Below, one piece after another: positions 41,822 to 53,563 of a stretch of 56,577 bases of DNA. Numbering within the stretch: the stretch's first letter is position 1; every line of letters begins with the position of its first letter. Made by a program: the position numbers and the translations under genes. Under the pieces are notes generated by a model. It was given only the letters and a program-made list of their open reading frames with translations, searched no databases and was not told the DNA's origin. Source of the DNA: an uncultured Flavobacteriaceae bacterium (GTDB lineage Bacteria; Bacteroidota; Bacteroidia; Flavobacteriales; Flavobacteriaceae); contig CAMZLD010000048.1 in assembly GCA_947311635.1 (NCBI GenBank), forward strand, positions 1 through 56,577, given 5' to 3'.

Positions 41822-41859
41822 CAATTTGTCAGTAAAATGATAATGGCACAATTTCTGAC
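41822..41859 (+). promoter_or_regulatory. groES upstream control region: CAATTTGTCA box plus sigma-54-like TGGCAC element
   Basis: CAATTTGTCAGTAAAATGATAATGGCACAATTTCTGAC; GTCAG...CTGAC inverted arms. Confidence 0.4.
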
Positions 41860-41897
41860 TATAAAAAGCAAACAAATCAAATTAAAATTTTTCAATT

Positions 41898-42173
41898 ATG
41901 GCATTAAAAATAAAACCTCTAGCAGACAGAGTGCTTGTAGCTCCAGCTGCAGCAGAAACTAAAACCGCTTCTGGCATTATCATACCAGACAATGCAAAAG
42001 AAAAGCCACAAAAAGGTATAGTAAAAGCAGTAGGAAAAGGCACAAAAGACGAACCTATGACCGTTAAAGTAGGCGACACAGTTTTGTATAGCAAATATGG
42101 TGGCACCGAATTAAAATTAGACGGAAAAGACTATTTAATGATGCGAGAAAGCGATATTTTGGCCATTGTTTAA
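41898..42173 (+). CDS. groES: Co-chaperonin GroES
   Basis: [36 protein letters not shown]. Confidence 0.97.
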   Translation: MALKIKPLADRVLVAPAAAETKTASGIIIPDNAKEKPQKGIVKAVGKGTKDEPMTVKVGDTVLYSKYGGTELKLDGKDYLMMRESDILAIV

Positions 42174-42240
42174 GGCAATAACCATCGTTTCAGAATAAAA
42201 AGAACAATCATTCACTATGTTCCTGTCTTTTCAGGAGTAA

Positions 42241-43893
<1,653 letters not shown>

Positions 43894-43907
43894 ATTTTTA
43901 CTATAAC

Positions 43908-43938
43908 AAAAAAGCCAGCTTTATGCTGGCTTTTTTTT
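43908..43938. terminator. Terminator between groEL and convergent gene
   Basis: AAAAAAGCCAGCTTTATGCTGGCTTTTTTTT. Confidence 0.85.
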
Positions 43939-43942
43939 ATTA

Positions 43943-44173
43943 TTAAGGTTGCTTTTTTTTAGCAACTTTTTTTAAATCCATTTTACAAACAGGACAAGTA
44001 CCTTTATCCTTATAGGTTTTTTCACCCTCACATTTCATTGGACATTGATACTCCTGATGTGCTACAACTTTTGTAGTTGTTGCTTTTGTTGTTGTTTTTT
44101 CATCTTTCTTACAAGCAGTAAATAAAACACTTACAACAAAAACTAAAGCAATTGTTTTTAGTATATTCTTCAT
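43943..44173 (-). CDS. Small lipoprotein with heavy-metal-binding domain
   Basis: Lipobox LFTACKK; EYQCPMKCEGEKTYKDKGTCPVCKMDLKKV. Confidence 0.8.
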   Translation of the reverse strand: MKNILKTIALVFVVSVLFTACKKDEKTTTKATTTKVVAHQEYQCPMKCEGEKTYKDKGTCPVCKMDLKKVAKKKQP

Positions 44174-44220
44174 TATTTTTATATTAAATTGTTTAAAAGC
44201 AAAGCTACTAAAAAAAATAA

Positions 44221-44643
44221 TTACTTTCTATTATAATAAAAAGCGGGTATTAACAACAACACAAATAAAGGGTGAATGATAAACCTACGTAAATAAAAAA
44301 TCAATAAATATCCATGATGCACTCTATAATACAAAGCCACCAAAAATGAAATACTTAAAATAAAAAACATGAAGCCATAAAAAAACAAACTAAACTTGAG
44401 TATTGATTTCTTCTGAAATAAAACATAAATTATTGCCAAAGAAATTACAGCATTTAATAGATAACGAAAAAAATAATGCAACATTAATTTTGGTATTCTA
44501 AAAGGCGGAAAATCTTTTAACAAATAATCATTTTGAAAATATTCAATAAACGGATCATAAAATAAATCCTTTGCAAAAGCTCTAACCAAAATCAAAGCAA
44601 AAAACAAACTGCTTGCAATAATAATTTTAGTATTTCTACGCAT
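44221..44643 (-). CDS. Exosortase F system-associated membrane protein
   Basis: Overlaps the 3' end of xrtF; multi-pass; FYDPFIEYFQNDYLLKDFPPFRIPKLMLHYFFRYLLNA. Confidence 0.8.
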   Translation of the reverse strand: MRRNTKIIIASSLFFALILVRAFAKDLFYDPFIEYFQNDYLLKDFPPFRIPKLMLHYFFRYLLNAVISLAIIYVLFQKKSILKFSLFFYGFMFFILSISFLVALYYRVHHGYLLIFYLRRFIIHPLFVLLLIPAFYYNRK

Positions 44644-45181
44644 TATTTTTACTGTGTTTAGAAAATTTTCGAACCCAAATAACCCATAATAAAAATGTAA
44701 TTCCGTAAATAATTGCAGGAAAAACTAATTTATGCAATACAGATTGATACTCTGGGTATTTATATAGAAAAAGAGAAAGCAAAACAATTCTAACAATATT
44801 TACTAAATATATAATAAAGCTTCCGAAGATTGCAAACAAAAACGTTGTTAGTGCTTTTCCAGAAAATGCTATAATAAAAGATATAAACAAAATAATAATA
44901 CTAAAACCATTACAGCCTTCTATTACTTTTGCCGTTAATTGATTACCAACATAAATATCAACCGCCAATTCTTTATCATATTGTTTTACATTTAAATGAT
45001 ATCCTAAAAATTGCGCTAGTGATTGAGAATGCTGCGCAACCGTCTTAGTAATTGGAGCGCAAGAAAAAGGAACAACTTTTACTTGCGTTTTTTTAAGATA
45101 AACCGCATATAAAGCAAACAATAAGAAGTAGGTAACAAAAAATTTTATTAAAAATAAAATGATTGGCTTTTGTTGTTTCAT
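44636..45181 (-). CDS. xrtF: Exosortase family protein XrtF
   Basis: Putative catalytic Cys (VIEGCNGFSI), Arg (LVNIVRIVLLSL) and His (YQSVLHKLVFP) in TM context; start trimmed to MKQQKPIILF. Confidence 0.85.
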   Translation of the reverse strand: MKQQKPIILFLIKFFVTYFLLFALYAVYLKKTQVKVVPFSCAPITKTVAQHSQSLAQFLGYHLNVKQYDKELAVDIYVGNQLTAKVIEGCNGFSIIILFISFIIAFSGKALTTFLFAIFGSFIIYLVNIVRIVLLSLFLYKYPEYQSVLHKLVFPAIIYGITFLLWVIWVRKFSKHSKNNA

Positions 45182-45230
45182 AAGTAAGTGGTTACTTTTG
45201 TTGTTTGTCAAAAATACAAATAAAAAGCTC

Positions 45231-45692
45231 ATGCATCAGCATCAAAATAAAATTGACTCCATTTTCAAGAAAGATCTTTCGGTAGAAGACACTTTACAAG
45301 CGGTTTGTAATTATTTACAAAGATCAGTTCCTAACTATGATTGGGTAGGGTTTTACTTTAAAAATGGCAACAAAGCAGAATTAAAATTAGCACAATTTAC
45401 AGGCAAACCCACAGAACATATTATTATTCCCTTCGGAAAAGGAATTTGCGGGCAAGTAGCTGTTAGCAATCAAAAATTTGTAGTAGCAGATGTTACTGCA
45501 GAAGATAATTATATTTCGTGTGGCTTAGATGTAAAAAGTGAAATAGTAATCCCTATTTTTAAAAACGGAGAAAACATTGGGCAAATAGATATTGACTCAC
45601 ATACACGCAATGCATTTACAAAAAAAGATGTGCTTTTTTTAGAAAAATTATGCTCTAAAATTGAATTCTTTCTTTTGAATACAGCTAAGTAA
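45231..45692 (+). CDS. GAF-domain protein, free-methionine-R-sulfoxide reductase-like
   Basis: IIIPFGKGICGQVAVSNQKFVVADV...YISCGLDVKSEIVIPIFKNGENIGQIDIDSH. Confidence 0.85.
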   Translation: MHQHQNKIDSIFKKDLSVEDTLQAVCNYLQRSVPNYDWVGFYFKNGNKAELKLAQFTGKPTEHIIIPFGKGICGQVAVSNQKFVVADVTAEDNYISCGLDVKSEIVIPIFKNGENIGQIDIDSHTRNAFTKKDVLFLEKLCSKIEFFLLNTAK

Positions 45693-45979
45693 TTGATTTT
45701 TAATAAATTAATCACTTATGTTTGATGATTTATTAATCCCTCTAAAGACGAAAAATAAACAAACCCATTCTCAAGTTGCTTATTAAAGCAACAAATTACA
45801 GGCCATTCAAAAAGATGGGCTCATTAGTAAATTTTTTAACTGGTTACACGTTTTCTTAGAAAATGCTGAATAAGCTTTGTCTAAAAAATTGTTAATTACT
45901 ACCTCATTTTGTTATTATCTTTTTGAAGCAGATGAAATGAGTTTTAGTAGCTTTGTGTCAAATCTTTCAAACAACATAA

Positions 45980-47503
45980 ATGAGTATCTCAAAGTCTGCA
46001 TTAATTTCAGTTTTTCACAAAGATGGCTTAGCGCCAATTGTACAAAAACTACACGCGTTAAACATAACTATTTATTCTACCGGTGGTACAGAAAAATTTA
46101 TTAAAGAGTTAAATATTCCTGTAATTGCAGTAGAAAACATCACCTCATACCCATCCATTTTAGGTGGCAGAGTTAAAACCTTACACCCTAAAATTTTTGG
46201 TGGCATTTTAAATAGAAAAGAGTTAGAAAGTGATCAAAAAGAAATTAATCAATATGACATTCCTCAAATAGATATCGTTATTGTTGACCTCTACCCTTTT
46301 GAAAAAACAGTAGCTTCTAGAGCAACTGAAGAAGAAATCATAGAAAAAATTGACATTGGTGGTATTTCACTTATAAGAGCAGCAGCAAAAAACTTTAAAG
46401 ACGTTTTTTGTATTTCATCTATGAAACAATATTCAGAAGTTTTGACGCTATTAGAAAATAACAACGGAAACTTTTCTTTAGAAGATAAAAAGAAATTTGC
46501 ACGTAAAGCATTTAATATATCATCTCATTACGATACCGCTATTTTTAATTACTTTAATCAAGCGCATGAAGAGCCTGCTTTAAAAATTAGCGAAACCAAC
46601 GGTAAAGTTTTACGTTATGGAGAAAATCCACATCAAAAAGGTTTTTTCTTCGGAAACTTTGATGATATGTTTGATAAGCTTCATGGTAAAGAACTTAGTT
46701 ATAACAATTTATTAGATGTAGATGCCGCAGTCAACCTAATGAACGAATTTACAGACGAAGCACCAACTTTTGCCGTCTTAAAACATAACAATGCATGTGG
46801 TTTTTCTCAAAGACCAACTATTTTACAAGCATATATAGATGCATTGGCAGGCGACCCAACATCTGCCTTTGGCGGTGTTTTAATAAGCAATACTAAGATT
46901 GACAAAGCCACTGCTAATGAAATTCATAAACTATTTTGTGAAGTTGTCATCGCCCCAACTTTTGAGCCAGAAGCATTGTCAATCCTAAAAGGAAAAAAGA
47001 ATCGCATTCTTTTAGTGCAAAAACAAATTACACTACCCAAGAGAACAATTAGAACTTGTTTAAATGGAACACTTGTTCAAGATAGAGATTTTAAAACAGA
47101 TGCATTAGAAAATTTAACCTATGTAACTAACAATAAGCCAACGCAAAATGAGTTAGATGATTTATTGTTTGCTTCTAAAATTTGTAAACACACTAAATCA
47201 AACACCATAGTGCTCGTAAAAGACAAACAACTTTGCGCTAGCGGAACTGGACAAACATCAAGAGTAGACGCTTTAAATCAATCCATTGCAAAAGCAAAAC
47301 ACTTTCAATTTAATTTACAAGGCGCTGTTATGGCAAGTGATGCGTTTTTTCCATTTCCAGATTGCGTAGCCATTGCACATGCCGAAGGAATAAATGCAGT
47401 AATACAACCCGGAGGCTCAATAAAAGACCAATTAAGCATCAATTTTTGTAATGAAAAAAATATGGCAATGGTATTTACCAGAATACGTCATTTTAAACAT
47501 TAA
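45980..47503 (+). CDS. purH: Bifunctional AICAR formyltransferase / IMP cyclohydrolase
   Basis: LGGRVKTLHPKIFGGIL; LKHNNACGFSQRPTILQAYIDALAGDPTSAFGGV; TGQTSRVDAL; FPFPDCVAIAHAEGI. Confidence 0.97.
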   Translation: MSISKSALISVFHKDGLAPIVQKLHALNITIYSTGGTEKFIKELNIPVIAVENITSYPSILGGRVKTLHPKIFGGILNRKELESDQKEINQYDIPQIDIVIVDLYPFEKTVASRATEEEIIEKIDIGGISLIRAAAKNFKDVFCISSMKQYSEVLTLLENNNGNFSLEDKKKFARKAFNISSHYDTAIFNYFNQAHEEPALKISETNGKVLRYGENPHQKGFFFGNFDDMFDKLHGKELSYNNLLDVDAAVNLMNEFTDEAPTFAVLKHNNACGFSQRPTILQAYIDALAGDPTSAFGGVLISNTKIDKATANEIHKLFCEVVIAPTFEPEALSILKGKKNRILLVQKQITLPKRTIRTCLNGTLVQDRDFKTDALENLTYVTNNKPTQNELDDLLFASKICKHTKSNTIVLVKDKQLCASGTGQTSRVDALNQSIAKAKHFQFNLQGAVMASDAFFPFPDCVAIAHAEGINAVIQPGGSIKDQLSINFCNEKNMAMVFTRIRHFKH

Positions 47504-47557
47504 ATTTAGTAACTTTGGAAACCCTCAAACATTTAACACAAAACTAATTAATACACT

Positions 47558-48586
47558 ATGGGATTTTTTGACTTTATGACAGAGGATATTGCCATTGATT
47601 TAGGAACGGCAAATACATTGATAATTCACGACGGAAAAGTTGTTGTTGATTCACCTTCTATTGTTGCCAGAGATAGAATTACCGGAAAAATCATTGCCAC
47701 CGGAAAAGAAGCCAACCTAATGCAAGGAAAAACCCATGAAAATATTAAAACAATTAGACCTTTAAAAGATGGGGTTATAGCAGATTTTGAAGCTTCAGAA
47801 GAAATGATAAAAGAATTTATCAAAAATATCCCTTCCATAAAAAATCGGTTTTTCAAACCTTCACTTCGTATGGTAATTTGTATTCCATCTGGCATTACAG
47901 AAGTTGAAAAAAGGGCCGTTAGAGATTCTGCCGAACATATGAACGCTAAAGAAGTATATTTAATACATGAGCCAATGGCTGCTGCTATAGGAATTGGCAT
48001 TAATATTATGGAACCAAAAGGAAACATGATTATTGATATAGGAGGCGGAACAACAGAAATTGCTGTAATTGCACTTGGCGGAATTGTTTGTGACAAATCT
48101 GTCAAAGTTGCAGGAGATGTCTTTACAAATGACATTGCCTATTATATGCGTACACAACACAATCTATATATTGGAGAACGAACTGCAGAAAATGTAAAAA
48201 TAAGTATTGGTGCAGCCACTGAAGATTTAGATACGCCACCAGAAGATATGTTGATACAAGGACGAGATTTATTAAGTGGAAAACCAAAACAAGTACAAAT
48301 TTCGTTTCGTGAAATTGCAAAAGCTTTAGATAAATCTATTTTACGTATTGAAGATGCCGTCATGGAAACTTTATCGCAAACGCCACCAGAATTAGCAGCA
48401 GACATCTATAATACAGGTATTTATTTAGCGGGAGGAGGCTCCATGCTACGTGGTTTAGATAAAAGACTTTCAAGAAAAACCGACTTGCCCGTATTTGTAG
48501 CTGAAGACCCCTTAAAAGCAGTAGTTCGTGGAACAGGAATTGCCTTAAAAAATCTTGAAAAATACAAAAATGTATTAATGAAATAA
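47558..48586 (+). CDS. mreB: Rod shape-determining protein MreB
   Basis: IAIDLGTANTLI; MIIDIGGGTTEIAVIALGGIV; GGGSMLRGLDKRLS. Confidence 0.98.
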   Translation: MGFFDFMTEDIAIDLGTANTLIIHDGKVVVDSPSIVARDRITGKIIATGKEANLMQGKTHENIKTIRPLKDGVIADFEASEEMIKEFIKNIPSIKNRFFKPSLRMVICIPSGITEVEKRAVRDSAEHMNAKEVYLIHEPMAAAIGIGINIMEPKGNMIIDIGGGTTEIAVIALGGIVCDKSVKVAGDVFTNDIAYYMRTQHNLYIGERTAENVKISIGAATEDLDTPPEDMLIQGRDLLSGKPKQVQISFREIAKALDKSILRIEDAVMETLSQTPPELAADIYNTGIYLAGGGSMLRGLDKRLSRKTDLPVFVAEDPLKAVVRGTGIALKNLEKYKNVLMK

Positions 48587-48608
48587 TCTCTTATATTTTT
48601 GTAACTAG

Positions 48609-49430
48609 ATGCAGCAAATTATTTTCTTTATTCAAAAATACAGATACTTTTTGCTATTTATTTTTTTAGAAATTATAGCAATAGTACTCACTATTCAAAC
48701 GCATTCTTTACATAGAAGTAAATTTATTAGTGCGACTAACAGATTTACAGGTAGTATTTATGAAAAAACAAATGGCTTTTCTGAATTGTTTATTCTGAAA
48801 AAAAACAACGCCCAACTCTCACAAGAAAACACCCGTCTTAAAAACTTGCTAGCTGCTACAACAATAAAAAATAGCAATTCATTTTTAGACAGTACACATA
48901 GCCTTCAAAAATTTACCTATACCAATGCAAAGGTTACCAAAAATAATTTTCGCAAAAAACGTAATTTTATTTGGATAAATAAAGGCACTAAAGATGGTGT
49001 TACCAAAGGTATGGGTGTCATTAATTCAAATGGTATTATTGGTGTTACCGTTGATGCAACAAAAAACTATGCCCTTATTCTTTCTATCTTAAATATTGAT
49101 TCTAGTATTAATGTTAAACTTAAAAGCAAGCGCCATATTGGGTCGTTAACTTGGAATGGTACGCATTATAAAAATGTTCAATTAAATGATATTCCAAGAG
49201 AAGCTAAAATAAAAATTGGAGACACCATTGTAAGTGGAGGAGAATCAAACCTTTTTCCAGAAGGCATCCCTATTGGAGTTATTAAAAATTTTGATTTTGA
49301 CAGAAACTTTTACGAAAACATTAATGTAGTATTATTTAATGATATGAGTGCTATTGAATATGTTCAAATAATTCAGAATTTACATAAAAAAGAACTTGAT
49401 TCTCTAAATCAATACATTTCTAATGAATAG
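48609..49430 (+). CDS. mreC: Rod shape-determining protein MreC
   Basis: N-terminal TM plus coiled coil, then NKGTKDGVTKGMGVINSNGIIGVTVDATKNYALILSILN. Confidence 0.95.
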   Translation: MQQIIFFIQKYRYFLLFIFLEIIAIVLTIQTHSLHRSKFISATNRFTGSIYEKTNGFSELFILKKNNAQLSQENTRLKNLLAATTIKNSNSFLDSTHSLQKFTYTNAKVTKNNFRKKRNFIWINKGTKDGVTKGMGVINSNGIIGVTVDATKNYALILSILNIDSSINVKLKSKRHIGSLTWNGTHYKNVQLNDIPREAKIKIGDTIVSGGESNLFPEGIPIGVIKNFDFDRNFYENINVVLFNDMSAIEYVQIIQNLHKKELDSLNQYISNE

Positions 49431-49929
49431 CAATCTAGTAAAAAACAGCATTCGGTTTTTAGGATTGGTATTCCTACAAATTCTAATTTTCAATAATATT
49501 TACTTCTTGGGTTATATAAACCCTGCAATCTATATAGCGTTTGTTTTACTATACCCTTTAAAAAAAGAAAGAGGGTCTTTTTTGTTTTTAAGCTTTTTAA
49601 TTGGACTCACTATTGATATTTTCAGTAATACTGGTGGTGTAAATGCAGCAGCAACACTTTTTATAGCCTATATAAGAATCTCTATTCTTAATTTTATACT
49701 TCGTAAAAATGATTATGACTATATTTTATTTAAATTAAAATCATTATCATTAATTAAAATTTTCTCATTTATTTTTATACTAACCTTTATACACCAATTT
49801 ATTATTTACAGCTTAGAATCTTTCTATCTTAAAGACATTTTATCTTCATCACTGAAAGCGCTATATGCTAGTATATTTAGTAGCATTATTTTATTTTTTT
49901 CTATTCAACTATTTTCTAAAAAGAAATAA
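49423..49929 (+). CDS. mreD: Rod shape-determining protein MreD
   Basis: Small multi-TM protein directly between mreC and mrdA, overlapping mreC. Confidence 0.88.
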   Translation: MNSNLVKNSIRFLGLVFLQILIFNNIYFLGYINPAIYIAFVLLYPLKKERGSFLFLSFLIGLTIDIFSNTGGVNAAATLFIAYIRISILNFILRKNDYDYILFKLKSLSLIKIFSFIFILTFIHQFIIYSLESFYLKDILSSSLKALYASIFSSIILFFSIQLFSKKK

Positions 49930-51798
49930 ATGAAAAAGGGCCTTTTACTTTATTTTACAGTTCTTTTTATTGGTGTAATTTTTATAGCACGTCTTTTTTA
50001 CATACAAATTATAAATGTAAATCACGACCCCTTACAAAGTTCTACAATTAGAAAAAAAATAGAATACCCACATCGCGGGTATGTATTTGATAGAAACGGA
50101 ACTTTATTAGTTGCAAATCAAATATCGTATGATATAATGATTGTACCTAAAGAAGTTAAACCGCTAGACACTATAGAATTCTGTAATTTATTAGGTATTG
50201 ATAAACAATATTTCAAAACTCGGTTTTTAAAATCAAAAAAATATTCACCAAGATTACCCTCGGTTTTTGTTGGACAACTTTCTAAAGAAGACTATGCCCG
50301 CTTTCAAGAAAAAAAACATAAATACAAAGGTTTTTATGTTCAAAAAAGATTTTTAAGAAAATACCCTATTAAATCAGCAGCTAATGTTTTAGGTTATATC
50401 AGCGAAGTTAACGAAAATCTAATTCAAAAAAACCCGTATTACCAATTAGGAGAATTAATTGGTACTGCTGGTGTAGAAAAAAGCTATGAAAAACAACTAA
50501 GAGGTAAAAAAGGAGTTAAATACTTTCAAAGAGATATCTACAACAAAAACATTGGCCCCTACAAAGACGGCGCATTTGATACCGTTTCATTACCAGGAAA
50601 AGACCTTACTTTAACAATTGATAGTCAACTACAACAATATGGCGAAGCACTGATGCAAAATAAACGTGGTGGCATTGTTGCTATAGAGCCATCTTCCGGA
50701 GAAATACTTGCCTTAGTTTCGTTGCCAACCTACGACCCAAACATGATGGTCGGAAGAAAGCGTTCTATCAACTCCGTTAAGCTGTTTGGTGATACCATTC
50801 AAAAACCAATGTTAGACAGAGGTTTACAATCTATGTATCCGCCTGGATCACCCTTTAAAATATTAACAGGACTCATTGGGCTTCAAGAAGGTATTATTGA
50901 TACAAATACAATTTTTTATTGCTACCATGGATACAAATATGGTAGAAAAGGTTTTATGGGCTGCCATGACCATAAAAGTAATGTCAATTTACATTACGCT
51001 ATCTACACATCTTGCAATACTTATTTTGCTCAAACTTACCGAAAAATCATTGAAAAATATGAAAACCCATTTACTGGAATGAACGCTTGGAATAAACATG
51101 TTAAAAGTTTTGGTTTGGGTGCTTATTTTGGAAATGATTTGGCTTCTGGGCAAAAAGGACTAATACCTGATGGTTCTTATTACAACAAATGGTATCCTTC
51201 AAAAAGATGGACAGCTACCTATACACTATCAAATGCCATTGGTCAAGGCGAAATACTTACAACACCCATTCAGCTAGCAAATATGACTGCAGCTATAGCA
51301 AACAGAGGCTTTTATTATACACCTCATATTGTAAAAAAAATCAAAAATTTGCCCTTAAACAAAACATTTACAACACCTAAGTACACAAGTATTGACACCA
51401 AATATTTTAGTCCAATAATTGCAGGCATGTACGACGTTTTTGAAAACCCTCATGGCACCGCTCATAGCTCTAAAGTAAAAGATATTGCTATTTGTGGCAA
51501 AACTGGTACGGCAGAAAATTATATAAAAGTAAATGGAAAACGCATTAAACTTACAGATCATTCTATTTTTATTGCTTTTGCACCCAAAGACAATCCTAAA
51601 ATAGCGATTGCAGTGTTTGTAGAAAATGGCTATTGGGGATCTCAATGGGCAGGACCAATTGCGACCTTAATGATAGAAAAATACTTAAAAGGAAAAACCA
51701 GCAGACATTATCTAGAACAACGTATGTTTAACGGAAGTTTAGAAGACGAATACCAAAAACAATTAGATCTAGAAAATTACAATGCGGAAGAGCAATAA
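49930..51798 (+). CDS. mrdA: Penicillin-binding protein 2
   Basis: YPHRGYVFDRNGTLLVANQ; SMYPPGSPFKILTGL (SxxK); CGKTGTAEN (KTG). Confidence 0.96.
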   Translation: MKKGLLLYFTVLFIGVIFIARLFYIQIINVNHDPLQSSTIRKKIEYPHRGYVFDRNGTLLVANQISYDIMIVPKEVKPLDTIEFCNLLGIDKQYFKTRFLKSKKYSPRLPSVFVGQLSKEDYARFQEKKHKYKGFYVQKRFLRKYPIKSAANVLGYISEVNENLIQKNPYYQLGELIGTAGVEKSYEKQLRGKKGVKYFQRDIYNKNIGPYKDGAFDTVSLPGKDLTLTIDSQLQQYGEALMQNKRGGIVAIEPSSGEILALVSLPTYDPNMMVGRKRSINSVKLFGDTIQKPMLDRGLQSMYPPGSPFKILTGLIGLQEGIIDTNTIFYCYHGYKYGRKGFMGCHDHKSNVNLHYAIYTSCNTYFAQTYRKIIEKYENPFTGMNAWNKHVKSFGLGAYFGNDLASGQKGLIPDGSYYNKWYPSKRWTATYTLSNAIGQGEILTTPIQLANMTAAIANRGFYYTPHIVKKIKNLPLNKTFTTPKYTSIDTKYFSPIIAGMYDVFENPHGTAHSSKVKDIAICGKTGTAENYIKVNGKRIKLTDHSIFIAFAPKDNPKIAIAVFVENGYWGSQWAGPIATLMIEKYLKGKTSRHYLEQRMFNGSLEDEYQKQLDLENYNAEEQ

Positions 51799-53059
51799 TA
51801 ATATTATAAAAAATATTGATTGGCTACTTGTTTTGCTGTATTGCATGCTTGTGTTTTTTGGCTGGTTAAATATTTATGCAACCATTCACGATGAATCTCA
51901 TTTTAAAATATTAGATTTTTCTACGCTTTATGGAAAACAAATCATATGGATTGTTCTTGCCATACCGCTCATATTTTTTATCATGCTTTTAGACGCAAAA
52001 TTTTACGAACGCTTTGCAAGTTTCTTTTATATGTTTGCCATTCTGTTATTAGTATTCATATTTCCCTTCGGAAAAAGTATAAATGGCGCTACCTCTTGGT
52101 ATTCCTTCGGAAGCTTTACCATTCAACCGGCAGAGTTTGCCAAGGCTTTTGTAGCATTAGGAGTTGCACGTTTATTGAGCGATAAGCAATTCAGTCTTAA
52201 AATACGTAAATCACAAATAAAAGCTTTTTTTCTAATTCTATTGCCCGCATTCCTTATCATCTTACAACCAGACCCAGGGTCTGCACTAATTTATGGTGCC
52301 TTTTTATTTGTTTTTTATAGAGAAAATCTTCCAGATTATTATATAATAATAGGTTTTATTGTAATTCTTTTATTCATCTCCAGAATATTTTTTGGTTTCC
52401 AAAATGTAACATTATTTATAGTAAGCATTACCATTTTCGGACTCATGTATTTAGCACTTTTCAGAAAAAAAGCATTAAAGAAAGGATGGTTTAATATTGT
52501 TATTTTAACTATGGGGTTAATTGTATATACACTTAGTACTCAATTTATTTATAACAATATTTTAAAACAGCACCATAGAGATCGCTTTGAAGTTCTTTTA
52601 AAAATAAAAAAAGATGCAAGTGACATTGGTTATAATACAAACCAAGCAATAAAAACAATTTCATCTGGTGGTTTTTTTGGAAAAGGATACTTACAAGGTG
52701 ACCGAACCCAAGGAAAATTTGTTCCAGAACAAGAAACAGATTATATTTTTAGTGCTGTTGGAGAAGAATGGGGCTTTGTTGGAAGTAGTTTAGTGGTCAT
52801 TATTTTTGTTATTTTTCTTTTAAGAATCATCCATAAAGCAGAGAGTCAAAAAAACCCATTTAGTCGTATTTATGGTTATAGCATTGCTTCTATTTTCTTT
52901 TTACACTTTACAATTAATATTGGTATGGTAATGGGTATACTTCCTACTATTGGAATTCCGTTACCATTTTTTAGTTATGGCGGATCAGCCTTATGGGGTT
53001 TTACCCTCTTGCTATTTATCTTTATTAGGCTAGACGCCTATAAAACAAATGAATGGTAA
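51782..53059 (+). CDS. rodA: Rod shape-determining protein RodA (SEDS)
   Basis: Multi-TM; PEQETDYIFSAVGEEWGFVGS; GIPLPFFSYGGSALWGFTLLLF. Confidence 0.95.
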   Translation: MRKSNNNIIKNIDWLLVLLYCMLVFFGWLNIYATIHDESHFKILDFSTLYGKQIIWIVLAIPLIFFIMLLDAKFYERFASFFYMFAILLLVFIFPFGKSINGATSWYSFGSFTIQPAEFAKAFVALGVARLLSDKQFSLKIRKSQIKAFFLILLPAFLIILQPDPGSALIYGAFLFVFYRENLPDYYIIIGFIVILLFISRIFFGFQNVTLFIVSITIFGLMYLALFRKKALKKGWFNIVILTMGLIVYTLSTQFIYNNILKQHHRDRFEVLLKIKKDASDIGYNTNQAIKTISSGGFFGKGYLQGDRTQGKFVPEQETDYIFSAVGEEWGFVGSSLVVIIFVIFLLRIIHKAESQKNPFSRIYGYSIASIFFLHFTINIGMVMGILPTIGIPLPFFSYGGSALWGFTLLLFIFIRLDAYKTNEW

Positions 53060-53087
53060 GTGTATTTTACAATTCTTTTTATAGAAC

Positions 53088-53121
53088 AAAAAAAGCACCT
53101 TCCAATGGGAGGTGCTTTTTT
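53088..53121. terminator. Terminator between rodA and rpsT
   Basis: AAAAAAAGCACCTTCCAATGGGAGGTGCTTTTTT. Confidence 0.85.
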
Positions 53122-53142
53122 CTATATTTTTAGGTGTACTAT

Positions 53143-53394
53143 TTATAAAGCAGCAACGTGCTTTGCTAGTTTAGATTTTAAATTAGCAGCTTTATTCTTA
53201 TGAATAACATTGGTTTTTGCTAATTTATCTAACATACCAGCAACTTTAGGAAACAAAGCTTCTGCTTCTTTCTTTTCTGTTAAAGCGCGCAATTTACGTA
53301 CAGCATTACGTGTAGTTTTGTGCTGATACTTGTTTCTTAAACGCTTAACATCGTTACTTCTAATTCTTTTTAATGCTGACTTGTGATTTGCCAT
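53143..53394 (-). CDS. rpsT: 30S ribosomal protein S20
   Basis: [35 protein letters not shown]. Confidence 0.96.
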   Translation of the reverse strand: MANHKSALKRIRSNDVKRLRNKYQHKTTRNAVRKLRALTEKKEAEALFPKVAGMLDKLAKTNVIHKNKAANLKSKLAKHVAAL

Positions 53395-53416
53395 TGTTTT
53401 TTTATTTAAAAAATTG

Positions 53417-53488
53417 TAGTCCGTAGGGGAATCGAACCCCTGTTACCAGGATGAAAACCTGGCGTCCTAACCCCTAGACGAACGGACC
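53417..53488 (-). tRNA. tRNA-Glu (anticodon TTC)
   Basis: Minus strand GGTCCGTTCGTCTAGGGGTTAGGACGCCAGGTTTTCATCCTGGTAACAGGGGTTCGATTCCCCTACGGACTA; anticodon loop TTTTCAT, T-loop TTCGATT. Confidence 0.95.
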
Positions 53489-53563
53489 ATTAAAATGCAA
53501 CCTTATGATTGCGGATGCAAAAGTACAACTATTTTTTATTTTGCAAAATATTTTTGACTAAAA

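Noticed and set aside
44636-45232. Longer XrtF start (MSFLFVFLTNN...)
   Set aside because: The upstream part overlaps the divergent GAF gene start; MKQQKPIILF is a better membrane-protein start.
47626-48135. 169-aa antisense ORF inside mreB
   Set aside because: No recognisable domain; mreB on + is unambiguous.
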